A stretch of 64,000 nt of DNA, from contig CABJBM010000016.1 of the NCBI GenBank assembly GCA_902363835.1, forward strand, positions 1 through 64,000, in the 5' to 3' direction. The notes beneath the pieces were generated by a model that saw nothing but the letters and a program-made list of their open reading frames with translations, searched no databases and was not told the DNA's origin. Positions 1 to 9,650 of the stretch are shown here, one piece after another (the stretch's first letter is position 1; every line of letters begins with the position of its first letter). This DNA is from Lachnospiraceae bacterium. Its GTDB lineage: Bacteria > Bacillota > Clostridia > Lachnospirales > Lachnospiraceae. The position numbers were made by a program, and so were the translations under genes.

Positions 1-3000
1 TCCGTCAAAGCTTCCGCTGGAAGCCGGGACTGCTGCCGCACTTCCATAGGTATATCCGTATAATCCCCGGAATCCTACACTGACTGCCGTATCCGCTGTT
101 TTCTGCTGGACCTCCGGGTTTACAATATTCTTTAAATTGCTGTCGCCGGTACCATTGTCTAAAAAGTTTACGGCAAAAGCATATCCTTCTTCCGTTGCTT
201 CATATACATATGTAATCTCTACCGGCTGGTTGGGCATGACACCTGTAAAAGTATTGTTGCTTCCAAAGCTTCCCTGAACAGCACTGACCAGGTTTCCATC
301 TGTGTTATTCGCAACATCTCCGGCTGTTACACTTCCAGATACCAATTGGTATCCATAAAGATCCAATGGAGCCGTGCTTATGGCATCCTCCGGGTAATAG
401 GGCACCACACTAGGCTCATGGATCACCGTTCCGCTCTCCGTCACATAACGCACCGTGAGATTGGATCTGGCTGCCGGATTGTTCCGGTCTACCTTGTATG
501 CGTATTTTACCGCCGCATCCTGTCCGGGCATCCTTCCGGCAAATTCTCCGTTGGAGCCGTTGAAACTCCCAATAGGGACTGCCCCCAGCCCGTCATAGTC
601 GTAGTCCATGGGACTGGTCAGAGAATCTGAAAGACTCCACTGATATCCATGAATGTTCTTTTTCTGAGACTGGATCACTGATTCCACGGAATAGGCATTC
701 TCAGTGGTCGTTGTCTGGAACACAATGGAGCCATTCTGATTGGTGTAATCCACTGTGTAATCAAACTTCACCCCTGGATCTGACTGCCATATGGCATAAT
801 AGGTAACCGGGTCTTCCGGATAAACAGCCGGCAGGGAGGAAATGTATTCCGGACTGGTCTGGCTGTTAACCTTACTCCACCCCTTAAATACGTAGCCGTA
901 CCTGGTTACATTGGGAAGAAGGGCGTTTACACTGTTTCCGGCTGTTCCTGCCAGAGTTTCCGGCTGAGGCGTCCCTCCATTGACCACAAAAGCAATGGTG
1001 GCTTCCATCCGGGTGTACTCATAAGTGACCACCACATCCTGTCCAGGCATGGTTCCAGTTATCTTTCCAAAGGTGTCCCCTGCTGTTTCCACCGCAGTCA
1101 AGGTACTTCCGGTCCCCTGATCAATGGAAATCCCGGTCAGCTGATACCCGGAAATGGCTGATGGCGGCGGAATCACCACCCCATCGCCTGATGCAAAGGA
1201 CAGGCTGGGGGTATCCGGTGCACCGGTCACCGTTCCTCCTGTATCAGAATCCCGGTAAGCAAAGCTTATGGCATATCCGTTACGTTTTAAGACCGCATTC
1301 CGGGAATTGTTTAAAGCTGAGGATCCAACGGTTGCAAAGATCCCTGTCCCATTTCCGCTATCCGCATCCGCCAAAAAGTTGTCTGCAAACGGGCAGAAGG
1401 AAATACTTCCCGAATACTCAGTGGAAGGAACAGCTATGACAACTTCCTGTCCCGCAGCCGTTGACTCTCCTACGGAAGCCTCCGGAATTTGCTCTGAAGT
1501 CACACCGATCCTGGACCCGCCAAGATCACCCTCTACGGTAATGCGCTTCCCATCAGCCAGATAGACATTTGCTTTTTCTCCTGATGCATTTGTGTTATCC
1601 CAAATCCGGATATCATTTAATACCGAGATTTCTCCGGTACTATTGAAATTAACAGCGCCGGAACCATTTGAAATATTATTGGAAATTGTACCTGAGTGTA
1701 TTGTCAGGCTGGCACTTCCTGTTACATCCAATGCGCTGCCTGATGCAGGGTCCATGATCTTATTGCCCGTAATAGTAGTCCCTGCATTAATATATAGTTC
1801 TCCTGCATTTGCTTTTACTAATGCATAATTGCTTTCAACACCATTACCATTTATGGTAATATTATTGATTCTAAATTTACTGTTATTGGAACTGAGATAA
1901 AACATAGGACCGGTGGGACTTGATCCACGTTTCAAATCCACAATGGCAGAGATTGTTTCTCCATCTTCATCAAAATTACTGCTTAAGATTGTAATATCTG
2001 TCCCAGATCCAGCAGGAATATTAATAGGATTATTAATAGGATCATAATCCATGATATAAATGTAGCCCCTCTTGCCATTCAGCTTTGACATCGCATAATT
2101 AATTGTTGAAAATGGATTCAAATAGGAACCATCACGGGCGGTGCTGTCTGCTCCTCTTTCTGATGAAACATAATAGGAAGTAGGCCTGACCGTGTACGCC
2201 ACACGTCTATGGGCAATCTCGTATGGACGAACCTCCACTTTCCACGAGTAAGCAAATGCTGAATCCAGGTATGCGTTTGCATTTCCCATTGCATTTGTCT
2301 TAATATCATTACTTGAATTGAAATTATCCTTATTTTCTTTAAATGTAAAATAGCCATAACTTTTATTCGAATAGGAAGATTCAAATTCATCCGGCTCTGT
2401 AATCAAATGATTGCAATTATAACTTTCACTATATGCACCGATCCATCGCTTTACTCCCCACTCATCCCCATAGATCCTTAAATCAGGATCATTGGTGATA
2501 CATTCAAAGGTAGCCATTGCATCAGCACCGGAATTTCCATTCACCATGTAAAAGCCTTCTCTGGTTCCAAAGGTTCTGCTGAGATTGGCGCCATCATCAT
2601 CACCTATTTGAACATCTGCAGTAGTCCCGATATACATGGTCTTTGGGGCAGTATTTTTATTATAAATATAGTAATCTACAAAAACGTACTGCCCATCCGG
2701 ACTGGTATTGGTTTTCACTGACACTTCCATATTGGGAAACTTTGCATGGTTAGAAGGAAACTCCATAACACCGCCATTATATGCACCTGAATTAGGCACA
2801 TAAGTGATCTTACCGCTATTCAGCGTAGAATCATTCATGTAGGTGTGATACCCTCCAAAGCTAAAAACCGTTTGCAAAACCTGGTTGTTATTCGCTTGAT
2901 AATCATAAACACCGCTTTTTTTAATGCCAACCAAATCAAATCTGGCTCCGTTGCTTAAACTGGCCCATATTGTATTATCATTATGCCCATTCTCAATTTG

Positions 3001-3123
3001 ACGATTATCAATCTCTGGTAAGGCATATGCAGTCATACCTCCTGTAACAGGAATCCCGCAAAATACAATACAGAAGGCCAGCAGCCCAGCCAACAGCCTT
3101 TTAATTCCTTTTTTTATTCTCAC
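1..3123 (-). CDS. Large secreted surface protein, beta-helix plus InlB/MucBP-like repeats (3' end outside window)
   Basis: Open for 1041 codons from a GTG at 3123 to the window edge with no stop; AGGAGG lies about nine bases upstream of the GTG. The N-terminus is a signal peptide (basic MRIKKGIKR, hydrophobic core, likely cleavage after TAYA). Residues about 320-530 have the look of a right-handed beta-helix (repeated short N/G/S-rich rungs such as NNITINGNG). An InlB-type repeat ends in TYYAIW near residue 775. Three later modules carry an MPGQ or MPNQ turn followed by a beta strand and Y-Y at residues 692, 865 and 963, like MucBP/Listeria-type repeats. Probable role: extracellular adhesin or matrix protein; the anchor is out of view. 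It follows the cell-wall-binding gene by 103 bases with no clear terminator, so both are probably one transcript under the upstream DNA switch. Function is inferred from architecture only. Confidence 0.8.
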   Translation of the reverse strand, partial: MRIKKGIKRLLAGLLAFCIVFCGIPVTGGMTAYALPEIDNRQIENGHNDNTIWASLSNGARFDLVGIKKSGVYDYQANNNQVLQTVFSFGGYHTYMNDSTLNSGKITYVPNSGAYNGGVMEFPSNHAKFPNMEVSVKTNTSPDGQYVFVDYYIYNKNTAPKTMYIGTTADVQIGDDDGANLSRTFGTREGFYMVNGNSGADAMATFECITNDPDLRIYGDEWGVKRWIGAYSESYNCNHLITEPDEFESSYSNKSYGYFTFKENKDNFNSSNDIKTNAMGNANAYLDSAFAYSWKVEVRPYEIAHRRVAYTVRPTSYYVSSERGADSTARDGSYLNPFSTINYAMSKLNGKRGYIYIMDYDPINNPINIPAGSGTDITILSSNFDEDGETISAIVDLKRGSSPTGPMFYLSSNNSKFRINNITINGNGVESNYALVKANAGELYINAGTTITGNKIMDPASGSALDVTGSASLTIHSGTISNNISNGSGAVNFNSTGEISVLNDIRIWDNTNASGEKANVYLADGKRITVEGDLGGSRIGVTSEQIPEASVGESTAAGQEVVIAVPSTEYSGSISFCPFADNFLADADSGNGTGIFATVGSSALNNSRNAVLKRNGYAISFAYRDSDTGGTVTGAPDTPSLSFASGDGVVIPPPSAISGYQLTGISIDQGTGSTLTAVETAGDTFGKITGTMPGQDVVVTYEYTRMEATIAFVVNGGTPQPETLAGTAGNSVNALLPNVTRYGYVFKGWSKVNSQTSPEYISSLPAVYPEDPVTYYAIWQSDPGVKFDYTVDYTNQNGSIVFQTTTTENAYSVESVIQSQKKNIHGYQWSLSDSLTSPMDYDYDGLGAVPIGSFNGSNGEFAGRMPGQDAAVKYAYKVDRNNPAARSNLTVRYVTESGTVIHEPSVVPYYPEDAISTAPLDLYGYQLVSGSVTAGDVANNTDGNLVSAVQGSFGSNNTFTGVMPNQPVEITYVYEATEEGYAFAVNFLDNGTGDSNLKNIVNPEVQQKTADTAVSVGFRGLYGYTYGSAAAVPASSGSFDG

Positions 3124-3226
3124 TCTGACTTTCCTCCTCGCAATTAATATTTCTGTGGAAAACAAACAGTCCTGATGCTGTTTTTCCATATGCTAAAAAT
3201 GGTTTATTTTCAAGAAATATTCATGC

Positions 3227-4879
3227 TCAAAAATTAAGTCTTTCCTCAGAAGGCAATTCATCGGTGGAAGGCTCTGTACCATAACCGGCAATCAGGCCTT
3301 CTTCATATGGATTCTCTTTGTTGTTTTTGTCATAATGGTAGAAGCCGGTTCCGTCAGCTCCACTTCTCCATCTGGGTTTTTCATCATCTCCCACCCAGGC
3401 TGCAAATCTGTCGTTTATAATGAGAAGGTATCCGCCTTCTCTATCCTTTATCACCTTTTTATCACCTTTTACAATTTTTCCGTTAATATCTACCACCTGG
3501 TAATAAGTCTCATCATTTTTTTGAACCTCTACCACACCGTAGGCATATTCTTCATTTGCTTCCAGCCTAAGTCCGTTTATGTAATACCGGTCGTCCTTTT
3601 TCTGAAGCTGGTTCCGGTTCCCATATGCCTTTCCGTTTCCGGAAAAACCAAATGTAAAGATCCCATCCTCCAGTTCTACTTTGATTTCCTTTCCGCTCTG
3701 CATGGAACCATCGTTTAATTCATCCGGTGCAAACAGATACAGATCAGACTTTTCAATTCCATACAAAGAGCCATTTATAAAATCTTCCGAGCTCCATGCA
3801 TCCACATCGTACTGTGCTACAAATTCTGATTTTCCATCAAACAATATAAAGCCCGTCTTCATCCTTCCGATTCCGTCAAAAGCATAACTTTTTCCGCCGA
3901 TATTACGGATCCGGTTTCGCTGAACCTCACCATTTTCATCCGTATGCCACCAGCTGCACTCCTGATCATAATAATCTGTTTCATCCAGATTTTCTGACGG
4001 ATACATCCAGAACCACATGTTTTTTAAAAGACGGCCTCCATCATATGCGGAATAGAATCTTGCAGATGTGGAACTGGTGGGATTGCTTTTATCCGCATTA
4101 CTGATAGTGGCTACTTTACTCCACCATGGGATCATAATTCCATTTTCGTCAAATCCATAAGTATATCCGCCGATATTCTTTTGCTTTAAGCTTTCTCCTT
4201 TGCTGTAAACCTTTTTAGAGTTCCCATCAAAATAGATCCACATTTTTTCATAATCTGAATAATAGCGGTCTGTGATTGTACTAAGAAGTTCTGAACCGCC
4301 CACTCCATTGCCGATTTCACCGTAATCCAGCCATTTATCCGTAAACAGAATGCCATCTTCCCCGGAATAATAGACTCCCTCTCCAAACGGATCATCGGAA
4401 TCATTGACGGAATTACCATTTTCATCAAACCAGCCGGTCAGCATTCGTCCGTCCTCATTGAAAATATACGTATTTCCATTGACCTTCTTTTTAAAACTGT
4501 TGTTCTTTCTCTGATACGCCTTGCCGTCTGCTCCAAAATAATACCAGCCTTCTTCAAAATCTCCCTCCGGATCTTTGGATTCATCCATCCAGATCCAGGT
4601 GTTTTGAACCATCTTTCCATCTTCTTCTACAAAATAGACGGTGTTTCCCAGACGGAACATACAGTTTTTAAGAATCGTTCCTGTCGATGACAGATAATAC
4701 CAGTTATCTTTTGACTTTTTCCAGGCATTTGTCACCTGCTGATCATCCGAATCAAGGTATGACCATTCACCATTTTCAATCTTCCAGCCTTCGGCTGCAA
4801 AGGCATCTTCATGGAAAGAAAACGTTAAAAAACCTACTGAAAGCGCAAAAACCGTTAGCAAACATAATTTCTTTTTCAT
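3227..4879 (-). CDS. Secreted cell-wall-binding-repeat (choline-binding type) protein
   Basis: A 550-residue protein with a signal peptide (MKKKLCLLTVFALSVG, ending near AFAAEG). The rest is a series of aromatic- and glycine-rich repeats of the choline-binding/CW-binding type, for example GEWSYLDSDD, NWYYLSSTGTIL, GWYYFGADGKAY and TYIFNEDGRMLTGW. Such repeats fold as beta-hairpin solenoids that bind teichoic-acid choline or related wall polymers. No catalytic domain or LPXTG anchor is visible, so it is probably held to the wall by the repeats alone. The start has a GGAAGG site with only moderate spacing. It is the first gene downstream of the invertible segment at 4981-5226, which makes it the most direct target of that switch. 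Ligand and function are not known from sequence. Confidence 0.8.
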   Translation of the reverse strand: MKKKLCLLTVFALSVGFLTFSFHEDAFAAEGWKIENGEWSYLDSDDQQVTNAWKKSKDNWYYLSSTGTILKNCMFRLGNTVYFVEEDGKMVQNTWIWMDESKDPEGDFEEGWYYFGADGKAYQRKNNSFKKKVNGNTYIFNEDGRMLTGWFDENGNSVNDSDDPFGEGVYYSGEDGILFTDKWLDYGEIGNGVGGSELLSTITDRYYSDYEKMWIYFDGNSKKVYSKGESLKQKNIGGYTYGFDENGIMIPWWSKVATISNADKSNPTSSTSARFYSAYDGGRLLKNMWFWMYPSENLDETDYYDQECSWWHTDENGEVQRNRIRNIGGKSYAFDGIGRMKTGFILFDGKSEFVAQYDVDAWSSEDFINGSLYGIEKSDLYLFAPDELNDGSMQSGKEIKVELEDGIFTFGFSGNGKAYGNRNQLQKKDDRYYINGLRLEANEEYAYGVVEVQKNDETYYQVVDINGKIVKGDKKVIKDREGGYLLIINDRFAAWVGDDEKPRWRSGADGTGFYHYDKNNKENPYEEGLIAGYGTEPSTDELPSEERLNF

Positions 4880-4980
4880 CCCTCATTATTACCTTCCTTT
4901 CTCTTAAGCTGTACCTTAACGGAGTTCTTCCTGCCATAGGGAAAACTGACAGACTCCATGTTTATCTGCTGGGAATTACA

Positions 4981-5005
4981 ACAGAATTCCTCTTTTGTTG
5001 TAAAA
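4981..5005 (+). repeat. Left arm of perfect 25-bp inverted repeat
   Basis: This 25-base stretch (begins ACAGAATTCC, ends GTTGTAAAA) is the exact reverse complement of 5202-5226. Identity stops precisely at both ends: neither the outer nor the inner flanking base pairs. Perfect arms of this length bounding about 200 bp next to a tyrosine recombinase gene are typical of site-specific inversion sites. Confidence 0.9.
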
Positions 5006-5038
5006 AAAAGAAAAACCGGATCTAATTTAACGATCCGG
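5002..5038 (-). terminator. Intrinsic terminator inside invertible segment
   Basis: A 7-bp stem (CCGGATC at 5016-5022 with GATCCGG at 5032-5038), loop of nine, is followed on the minus strand by a nearly unbroken T tract (5002-5015). It would stop transcripts coming from the recombinase gene before they reach the surface-protein operon. The T tract runs into the left inverted-repeat arm. Confidence 0.75.
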
Positions 5039-5065
5039 CGATTATTTTCTGATATATAAACACGC

Positions 5066-5103
5066 AAAAAAAGGTTGGTTTAACAAAGCAATGAAAACCA
5101 GCC
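5066..5103 (-). terminator. Second intrinsic terminator inside invertible segment
   Basis: A 9-bp stem (GGTTGGTTT at 5073-5081 with AAACCAGCC at 5095-5103, one G-U pair) is followed on the minus strand by seven T (5066-5072). It lies in tandem upstream of the terminator at 5002-5038, so leftward read-through meets two stops in this orientation. Confidence 0.7.
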
Positions 5104-5152
5104 TATTTATTGTGTGAAAATTTTTCAAATAGGAGATTTAAAAGAAAAATAG

Positions 5153-5181
5153 TGGATTTTATTTCCTTTATGTAGTAGAAT
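5153..5181 (+). promoter_or_regulatory. Candidate sigma-A promoter within invertible segment, facing away from surface genes
   Basis: TGGATT (5153-5158), a 17-base spacer and TAGAAT (5176-5181) give a good -10 and a weak -35. It reads rightward into the 3' end of the recombinase gene. Inversion about the 25-bp arms would place it at roughly 5026-5054, reading toward 4879. The weak -35 keeps this tentative; no better sigma-A match was found in the core. Confidence 0.45.
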
Positions 5182-5201
5182 ATTCTAAGATACTGTTCTG
5201 C

Positions 5202-5226
5202 TTTTACAACAAAAGAGGAATTCTGT
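5202..5226 (-). repeat. Right arm of perfect 25-bp inverted repeat, inside the recombinase 3' end
   Basis: Reverse complement of 4981-5005 over all 25 bases. The arm covers the last codons and TAA stop (5204-5206) of the recombinase gene. Recombination within the arm therefore leaves the recombinase coding sequence unchanged in either orientation. Confidence 0.9.
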
Positions 5227-6094
5227 AGTCAACTTCAACCAGCAACTTAAGATTCTCCAGCTGCCTAACATGCTTATAGCCACTTTCCATGGTATAAATA
5301 CGGGTTGTATTGACACTGCTATGTCCCAATATATCCGCAAGTCTGGATAAATCCTTTTCTAAATCATAATAAGACCTGGCAAATAAGTGCCGTAAATTGT
5401 GGGGATAAATTTTTTCCCGTGCAACTCCCGCCTCAATTCCCAATGCCTTCATATCTCTCCAGATATTGCTTCTGTCCAATGCAGCTCCATTCCTTGTTAT
5501 AAAAATCATCCCTTTTTCAATGTGTCGTTTATTTGCATACCTTATTAGCATCTGAGATAACTGTCTTGTAAGAAAAACCGTTCTCACCTTTCCCTTACAA
5601 TCTACTTCCGCCTTTCCTTTGACCGCGGCCTCTACCGTAATAAATGGCAATTCCGACACTCGAATTCCGGTTGAACAGATCGTTTGCAACAGCAAAGCCA
5701 ATCTCTCGTTTCCTTTTTCTAAAGCAGCCTTTACAAGCTTCTTATACTCAACCTTTGATAACTCTTTGTTTTCCGAGCAAAAAACATTTCGGCTGATTTT
5801 AAGGAACTTCACTCTACAATCCCCCCAATTGCAATAATTAAAAAAGCCATTAAGAGCAGCCAAAGCCCCATTAACAGTCACTGGAGCCATTGTTTCCCGT
5901 AATATACCTTTCCACATTATTACAATTTCTTTATTAGCAGATCTTCCATTGAGATAGCCCATGAATAAGCAAAGATGATGCCGGTACCTCCGTATGGTGT
6001 CTTTACTTTTTTCACATCCGTGCAGCCATATACAATATTCATCGATTAGCGTATCTGTAACGATTCTTTCCTTTCGTTTACAGGGTTTATCCAT
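5204..6094 (-). CDS. Tyrosine recombinase, predicted invertase of the adjacent switch
   Basis: A 296-residue XerC/XerD-like enzyme of full family length. It has an N-terminal SAM-like core-binding domain (about 10-100) and a C-terminal catalytic domain with all expected residues: R145 (TGIRVSEL), K169 (GKVRTVFL), H232 and R235 (PHNLRHLF), H258 (LGHSSVNTT) and nucleophile Y267 (RIYT). The family cuts and rejoins DNA at short inverted or direct sites through a phosphotyrosine bond. The start at 6094 has AGGAGG seven bases upstream. No phage or transposon partner genes are adjacent, and its 3' end is embedded in one arm of the 25-bp inverted repeat. The most economical role is inversion of 4981-5226 to switch the surface-protein operon. 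XerC/D-type dimer resolution is less likely given the context. Confidence 0.88.
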   Translation of the reverse strand: MDKPCKRKERIVTDTLIDEYCIWLHGCEKSKDTIRRYRHHLCLFMGYLNGRSANKEIVIMWKGILRETMAPVTVNGALAALNGFFNYCNWGDCRVKFLKISRNVFCSENKELSKVEYKKLVKAALEKGNERLALLLQTICSTGIRVSELPFITVEAAVKGKAEVDCKGKVRTVFLTRQLSQMLIRYANKRHIEKGMIFITRNGAALDRSNIWRDMKALGIEAGVAREKIYPHNLRHLFARSYYDLEKDLSRLADILGHSSVNTTRIYTMESGYKHVRQLENLKLLVEVDYRIPLLL

Positions 6095-6185
6095 GTTGTC
6101 CTCCTATTATGCAATACCATATATTTTAAATATGAATGATTCCCAATTCAGGGAAAACTATTCTGAATGTCCGGAAAGTTGAGAA

Positions 6186-6230
6186 CAAAAAACAGAAACC
6201 CTCTTGTAAAAAGAACAAGAAGATTTCTGT
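6186..6230 (-). terminator. Intrinsic terminator downstream of the hemW operon
   Basis: The arms ACAGAAA (6192-6198) and TTTCTGT (6224-6230) enclose an inner stem TCTTGT/ACAAGA with a 3x3 internal loop. On the minus strand the stem is followed by TTTTTTG. It lies about 300 bases past hemW and just before the recombinase gene. Confidence 0.6.
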
Positions 6231-6525
6231 CTGGTATTGAAAAGAAAACCTATTAAATCAATCAGCTTTCCATGCTATCGTTTTTGACGAAGCTTCACCT
6301 CATATGCAATCAGACAAAAATCCATATTCAAAACATACTTAAACCATATGATTCCTGTTATAGTTGATAATATAGGACATAAAATCCAAAATTCTTCTTT
6401 TTTATCTTCTACCATTACTTTACTTTAACAAAAATCAAATTAGTTGCTATATGTTCTGAATATGCGATTAGTTGTATTAAATAACAATGACTATTTATTC
6501 TTCTATATTTACCATGGACTTCCAC
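6231..6525. other. AT-rich intergenic stretch, nothing recognised
   Basis: Between the terminator at 6186-6230 and the hemW stop. Strongly AT-rich; no ORF with a ribosome site, no convincing hairpin and no repeat was found here. Confidence 0.5.
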
Positions 6526-7740
6526 TTATGTTAAAAACTGGCTCATAACATAATTGCTGATATCGATCCCTCTGGAAGTCAGACGATAATATCCATCTAT
6601 ATACTCCATAAGGCCTTCTTCCTCCATTGCATCCAGTACCATACCGTAAACATTCCGGATGTTGTGGCCAAAGCTGCTGGCAAATCCGTGGGCTGAGACA
6701 CCTTTTGTCAGACGCAGCCCCAGAAACATGTACTCTTCCATTCTCTCTTCTAATGTCAGACGTTCAAACTCCTGCCTCAGCACCCCCTGAAATGCTTCCT
6801 CCCGGTCCAGATGAGCGCTGCAATACTCATTGTAAACAGGAGTATTGTGAAAACGGCATCCATTTATATAGGAAGAAGATCCCAGACCCAGGCCCAGATA
6901 CTCTGTTCCTGTCCAATAACCGATGTTGTGCCTGCACTCGTAACCTTTTTTGGAGTAATTGGATATTTCATACCGTTCATACCCCTGCTCTTTTAGAAAT
7001 TCCCGGGTCAGGTAATACATTTCACGCTCTGCATCCTCGTCAGGCAAATCCGGGAGGGAATTAAGGCGCTGACGTTCTTCCTGTGTCAGGGAACTGTTTT
7101 TTGTTTCAACATACTCCCCGTACCGGTCAAAATAAGGGGTTCCCTGTTCCACGATCAGACTATAGGCAGATATATGTTCCGGTTTCAGCATGGTCACCTT
7201 TTTTAAGGTATTCTTCCATGATTCCAAGGTCTGTCCTGGAATCGCTGAGATCAGATCCACATTCACGTTGTCAAATCCGGCCATACGGACCCTCTGATAA
7301 CTTTTCAGGAATTCATCATAAGTATGGATTCTGCCCAAATAGCGCAGTTCTTTGTCATCTGCAGACTGAAGGCCCATACTGATCCGGTTTATCCCGGCTT
7401 CCTTATAGCAGGAAAGTGACTCAGCCGTAACCGTTCCGGGATTTACCTCCATGGTGATCTCTGCATCAGGCAGCATCTCAAACCCATTTGCAAGAGCCTG
7501 CAGAACAGCTGTCATATCCTCTATACTCAATATAGAAGGAGTGCCTCCCCCTATGAATACGCTGATCACCTGGTATTCTTTGACTTTGGCACTCTGGCAT
7601 TTGATCTCTTCTATTAACTTTTCTGTATATTCCCGCTGCATCTGCCGGCTTCCTGGAAAAGAAAGGAAATCGCAGTAAGCGCATTTACGCGCACAAAACG
7701 GGATATGCACATAAATCTCCAAATTCTTTTTATTCATCAT
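6526..7740 (-). CDS. hemW: HemW, radical SAM heme chaperone (coproporphyrinogen oxidase-like)
   Basis: A 404-residue radical SAM protein with the cluster motif C16-x3-C20-x2-C23 ([11 protein letters not shown]), the SAM-binding GGGTPS and the HemN_C-like C-terminal region. The family was long annotated as oxygen-independent coproporphyrinogen III oxidase, but HemW members bind heme and deliver it to client proteins rather than act as the oxidase. The start ATG-ATG at 7740 overlaps the 3' end of lepA by eleven bases (AGATGATGAATAA), so translation is probably coupled. This lepA-hemW order is common in clostridia. A terminator follows at 6186-6230. Confidence 0.92.
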   Translation of the reverse strand: MMNKKNLEIYVHIPFCARKCAYCDFLSFPGSRQMQREYTEKLIEEIKCQSAKVKEYQVISVFIGGGTPSILSIEDMTAVLQALANGFEMLPDAEITMEVNPGTVTAESLSCYKEAGINRISMGLQSADDKELRYLGRIHTYDEFLKSYQRVRMAGFDNVNVDLISAIPGQTLESWKNTLKKVTMLKPEHISAYSLIVEQGTPYFDRYGEYVETKNSSLTQEERQRLNSLPDLPDEDAEREMYYLTREFLKEQGYERYEISNYSKKGYECRHNIGYWTGTEYLGLGLGSSSYINGCRFHNTPVYNEYCSAHLDREEAFQGVLRQEFERLTLEERMEEYMFLGLRLTKGVSAHGFASSFGHNIRNVYGMVLDAMEEEGLMEYIDGYYRLTSRGIDISNYVMSQFLT

Positions 7741-9544
7741 CTAATTTCAGTACGCTCATAAATGCCTTTTGCGGTATCTCTACGTTGCCGACCTGGCGCA
7801 TACGTTTTTTACCTTCCTTCTGCTTTTCAAGAAGTTTTTTCTTACGGGAAATATCACCGCCATAGCATTTGGCAAGTACGTCCTTTCGCATAGCCTTCAC
7901 TGTTTCCCTGGCAATAATCTTGCCTCCGATGGCCGCCTGAATGGGGATCTCAAAAAGCTGCCTGGGAATCTCATCCTTAAGCTTTTCGCACATTCTCCGG
8001 CCCCTTTCATAGGCAGATAATGCATGAACAATAAAGGAAAGTGCATCCACTTCTTCCTTGTTCACCAGGATGTCCAGCTTCACAAGTTCTGACCTCTCAT
8101 ACCCTTTCAGCTCATAGTCAAAGGAAGCATATCCTCTGGAACGGGATTTTAAAGCATCAAAGAAATCGTAAATGATCTCGTTTAAAGGAAGCTCATATTT
8201 TAAAAGTGCCCTGGTAGCTTCCATGTATTCCATTCCAAGATACACGCCCCGCCGTTCCTGGCACAGGGTCATAATGGCGCCTACAAATTCTGTGGTCACC
8301 ATGATCTCTGCGCTGACAATAGGCTCTTCCATGTATTCAATTTCCGTTGGATCAGGCAGGTTGGAGGGGTTTGTCAGCTCCAGCCTTTCCCCGTTCTTTT
8401 TATAAACATGGTAAACAACGCCGGGAGCCGTTGTCACCAGGTCCAGATTGTATTCCCGTTCCAGACGCTCCTGAATGACTTCCAGATGAAGGAGTCCCAA
8501 AAATCCGCAGCGGAAGCCAAAGCCAAGGGCCAGGGAGGTCTCAGGCTCAAAGAATAAGGAAGCATCATTAAGCTGAAGCTTTTCCAGGGCATCCCTTAAA
8601 TCATTGTAACGTGCTCCATCCGCAGGGTATAATCCGCAGTAAACCATGGAGGTCACCTTCTTATAGCCTGGAAGAGGTGACTTACAGGGACGGCCCGCAT
8701 GAGTAATGGTATCACCCACTGCAGTGTCCTTTACATTCTTTATGCTGGCTGTCAGATATCCTACCATGCCGGCGCTTAAGAATTCGCAGGGAAGAAACTG
8801 GCCTGCGCCAAAATAGCCTACTTCCACCACCTCTTCCACTGCTCCCGTAGCCATCATGCGCACCTTGTCACCTTTTCTTACGGTTCCCTCCTTTACCCGG
8901 AAGAAAACGATGACACCTTTATAGGAATCATAAAGGGAGTCAAAAATCAGGGCCTGAAGGGGCGCCTCAGGATCTCCCTTGGGAGCAGGGATCTTTTCAA
9001 CAATGGCCTCCAGGACTGCTTCCACATTTTCTCCTGTCTTTGCGGAAATCCTGGGAGCATCGTGGGCCTCAATCCCTATGACATCTTCAATCTCCACCAC
9101 CACACGCTCAGGTTCCGCACTTGGGAGATCAATTTTATTTAAAACAGGAAATACGTCAAGATCGTGGTCCAGGGCCAGATAAACATTGGCCAGGGTCTGT
9201 GCCTCAATTCCCTGGGAAGCATCCACCACCAGGATTGCTCCGTCACAGGCTGCAAGGCTTCGGGACACTTCATAGTTAAAGTCCACATGCCCCGGCGTAT
9301 CAATCATGTTAAAAATGTATTCTTCGCCATTCTTTGCCTTGTAAACGGTCCGGACCGCCTGGGCCTTGATGGTAATTCCCCGTTCCCGTTCCAAATCCAT
9401 ATTATCAAGCACCTGGGACTGCATTTCCCTGCTGGTAAGCAAACCGGTTTTCTCTATAATCCTGTCTGCAAGGGTTGATTTTCCGTGGTCAATATGAGCG
9501 ATAATACAAAAGTTGCGTATTTTATTCTGCTGGGCAGCTGCCAT
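7730..9544 (-). CDS. lepA: Elongation factor 4 (LepA)
   Basis: A 604-residue translational GTPase of usual family length. It has G1 HIDHGKST, G3 DTPGHVDF and G4 NKIDLP, then domain II, EF-G-like domains III and V, and the LepA-specific C-terminal domain with a basic tail ([16 protein letters not shown]). It acts on the ribosome, promoting back-translocation or remodelling under stress and in assembly. The start at 9544 was chosen because AGAGGA lies nine bases upstream and the protein then begins [12 protein letters not shown]; an in-frame codon 17 triplets further upstream lacks a good site. Between spoIIP and hemW in the conserved clostridial block. Confidence 0.95.
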   Translation of the reverse strand: MAAAQQNKIRNFCIIAHIDHGKSTLADRIIEKTGLLTSREMQSQVLDNMDLERERGITIKAQAVRTVYKAKNGEEYIFNMIDTPGHVDFNYEVSRSLAACDGAILVVDASQGIEAQTLANVYLALDHDLDVFPVLNKIDLPSAEPERVVVEIEDVIGIEAHDAPRISAKTGENVEAVLEAIVEKIPAPKGDPEAPLQALIFDSLYDSYKGVIVFFRVKEGTVRKGDKVRMMATGAVEEVVEVGYFGAGQFLPCEFLSAGMVGYLTASIKNVKDTAVGDTITHAGRPCKSPLPGYKKVTSMVYCGLYPADGARYNDLRDALEKLQLNDASLFFEPETSLALGFGFRCGFLGLLHLEVIQERLEREYNLDLVTTAPGVVYHVYKKNGERLELTNPSNLPDPTEIEYMEEPIVSAEIMVTTEFVGAIMTLCQERRGVYLGMEYMEATRALLKYELPLNEIIYDFFDALKSRSRGYASFDYELKGYERSELVKLDILVNKEEVDALSFIVHALSAYERGRRMCEKLKDEIPRQLFEIPIQAAIGGKIIARETVKAMRKDVLAKCYGGDISRKKKLLEKQKEGKKRMRQVGNVEIPQKAFMSVLKLDDE

Positions 9545-9650
9545 ATGGTTAATTCCTCTTTTCTGATGTTTCTGGTGTTTTCCGGCCGGCCCCATCCCAA
9601 GGGCATAATTCGCCAGATTACTATGATATCTTTAAAAATATACCATTTTT

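Larger units (their letters stand above)
4981..5226. other. Predicted invertible promoter segment (phase-variation switch, apparent OFF orientation)
   Basis: The segment consists of two perfect 25-bp inverted arms around a 196-bp AT-rich core (5006-5201). It lies between the tyrosine recombinase gene and the surface-protein genes, all of which read leftward. The core holds two minus-strand terminator hairpins (5066-5103 and 5002-5038) and a plus-strand promoter candidate (5153-5181) facing the recombinase 3' end. In the orientation present here, leftward transcription from the recombinase would be stopped and the promoter points away from the surface genes. After inversion the promoter would fire leftward, with an RNA leader of about 140 bases before the ATG at 4879. 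The layout is seen in the sequence; switching itself is inference. Confidence 0.75.

Noticed and set aside
3124..3226. Terminator between the two surface-protein genes
   Set aside because: Only a short imperfect hairpin (AAACAG/CTGTTT) without a T tract is present.
4876..5067. 63-codon minus-strand frame upstream of the wall-binding protein
   Set aside because: It runs through a terminator and one arm of the inverted repeat, has no family resemblance and lacks a ribosome site.
5102..5127. Minus-strand promoter TTGAAA (5127-5122) inside the invertible segment
   Set aside because: At 17 bases the -10 would be TAGGCT, a poor match, and it would run straight into the terminator hairpin.
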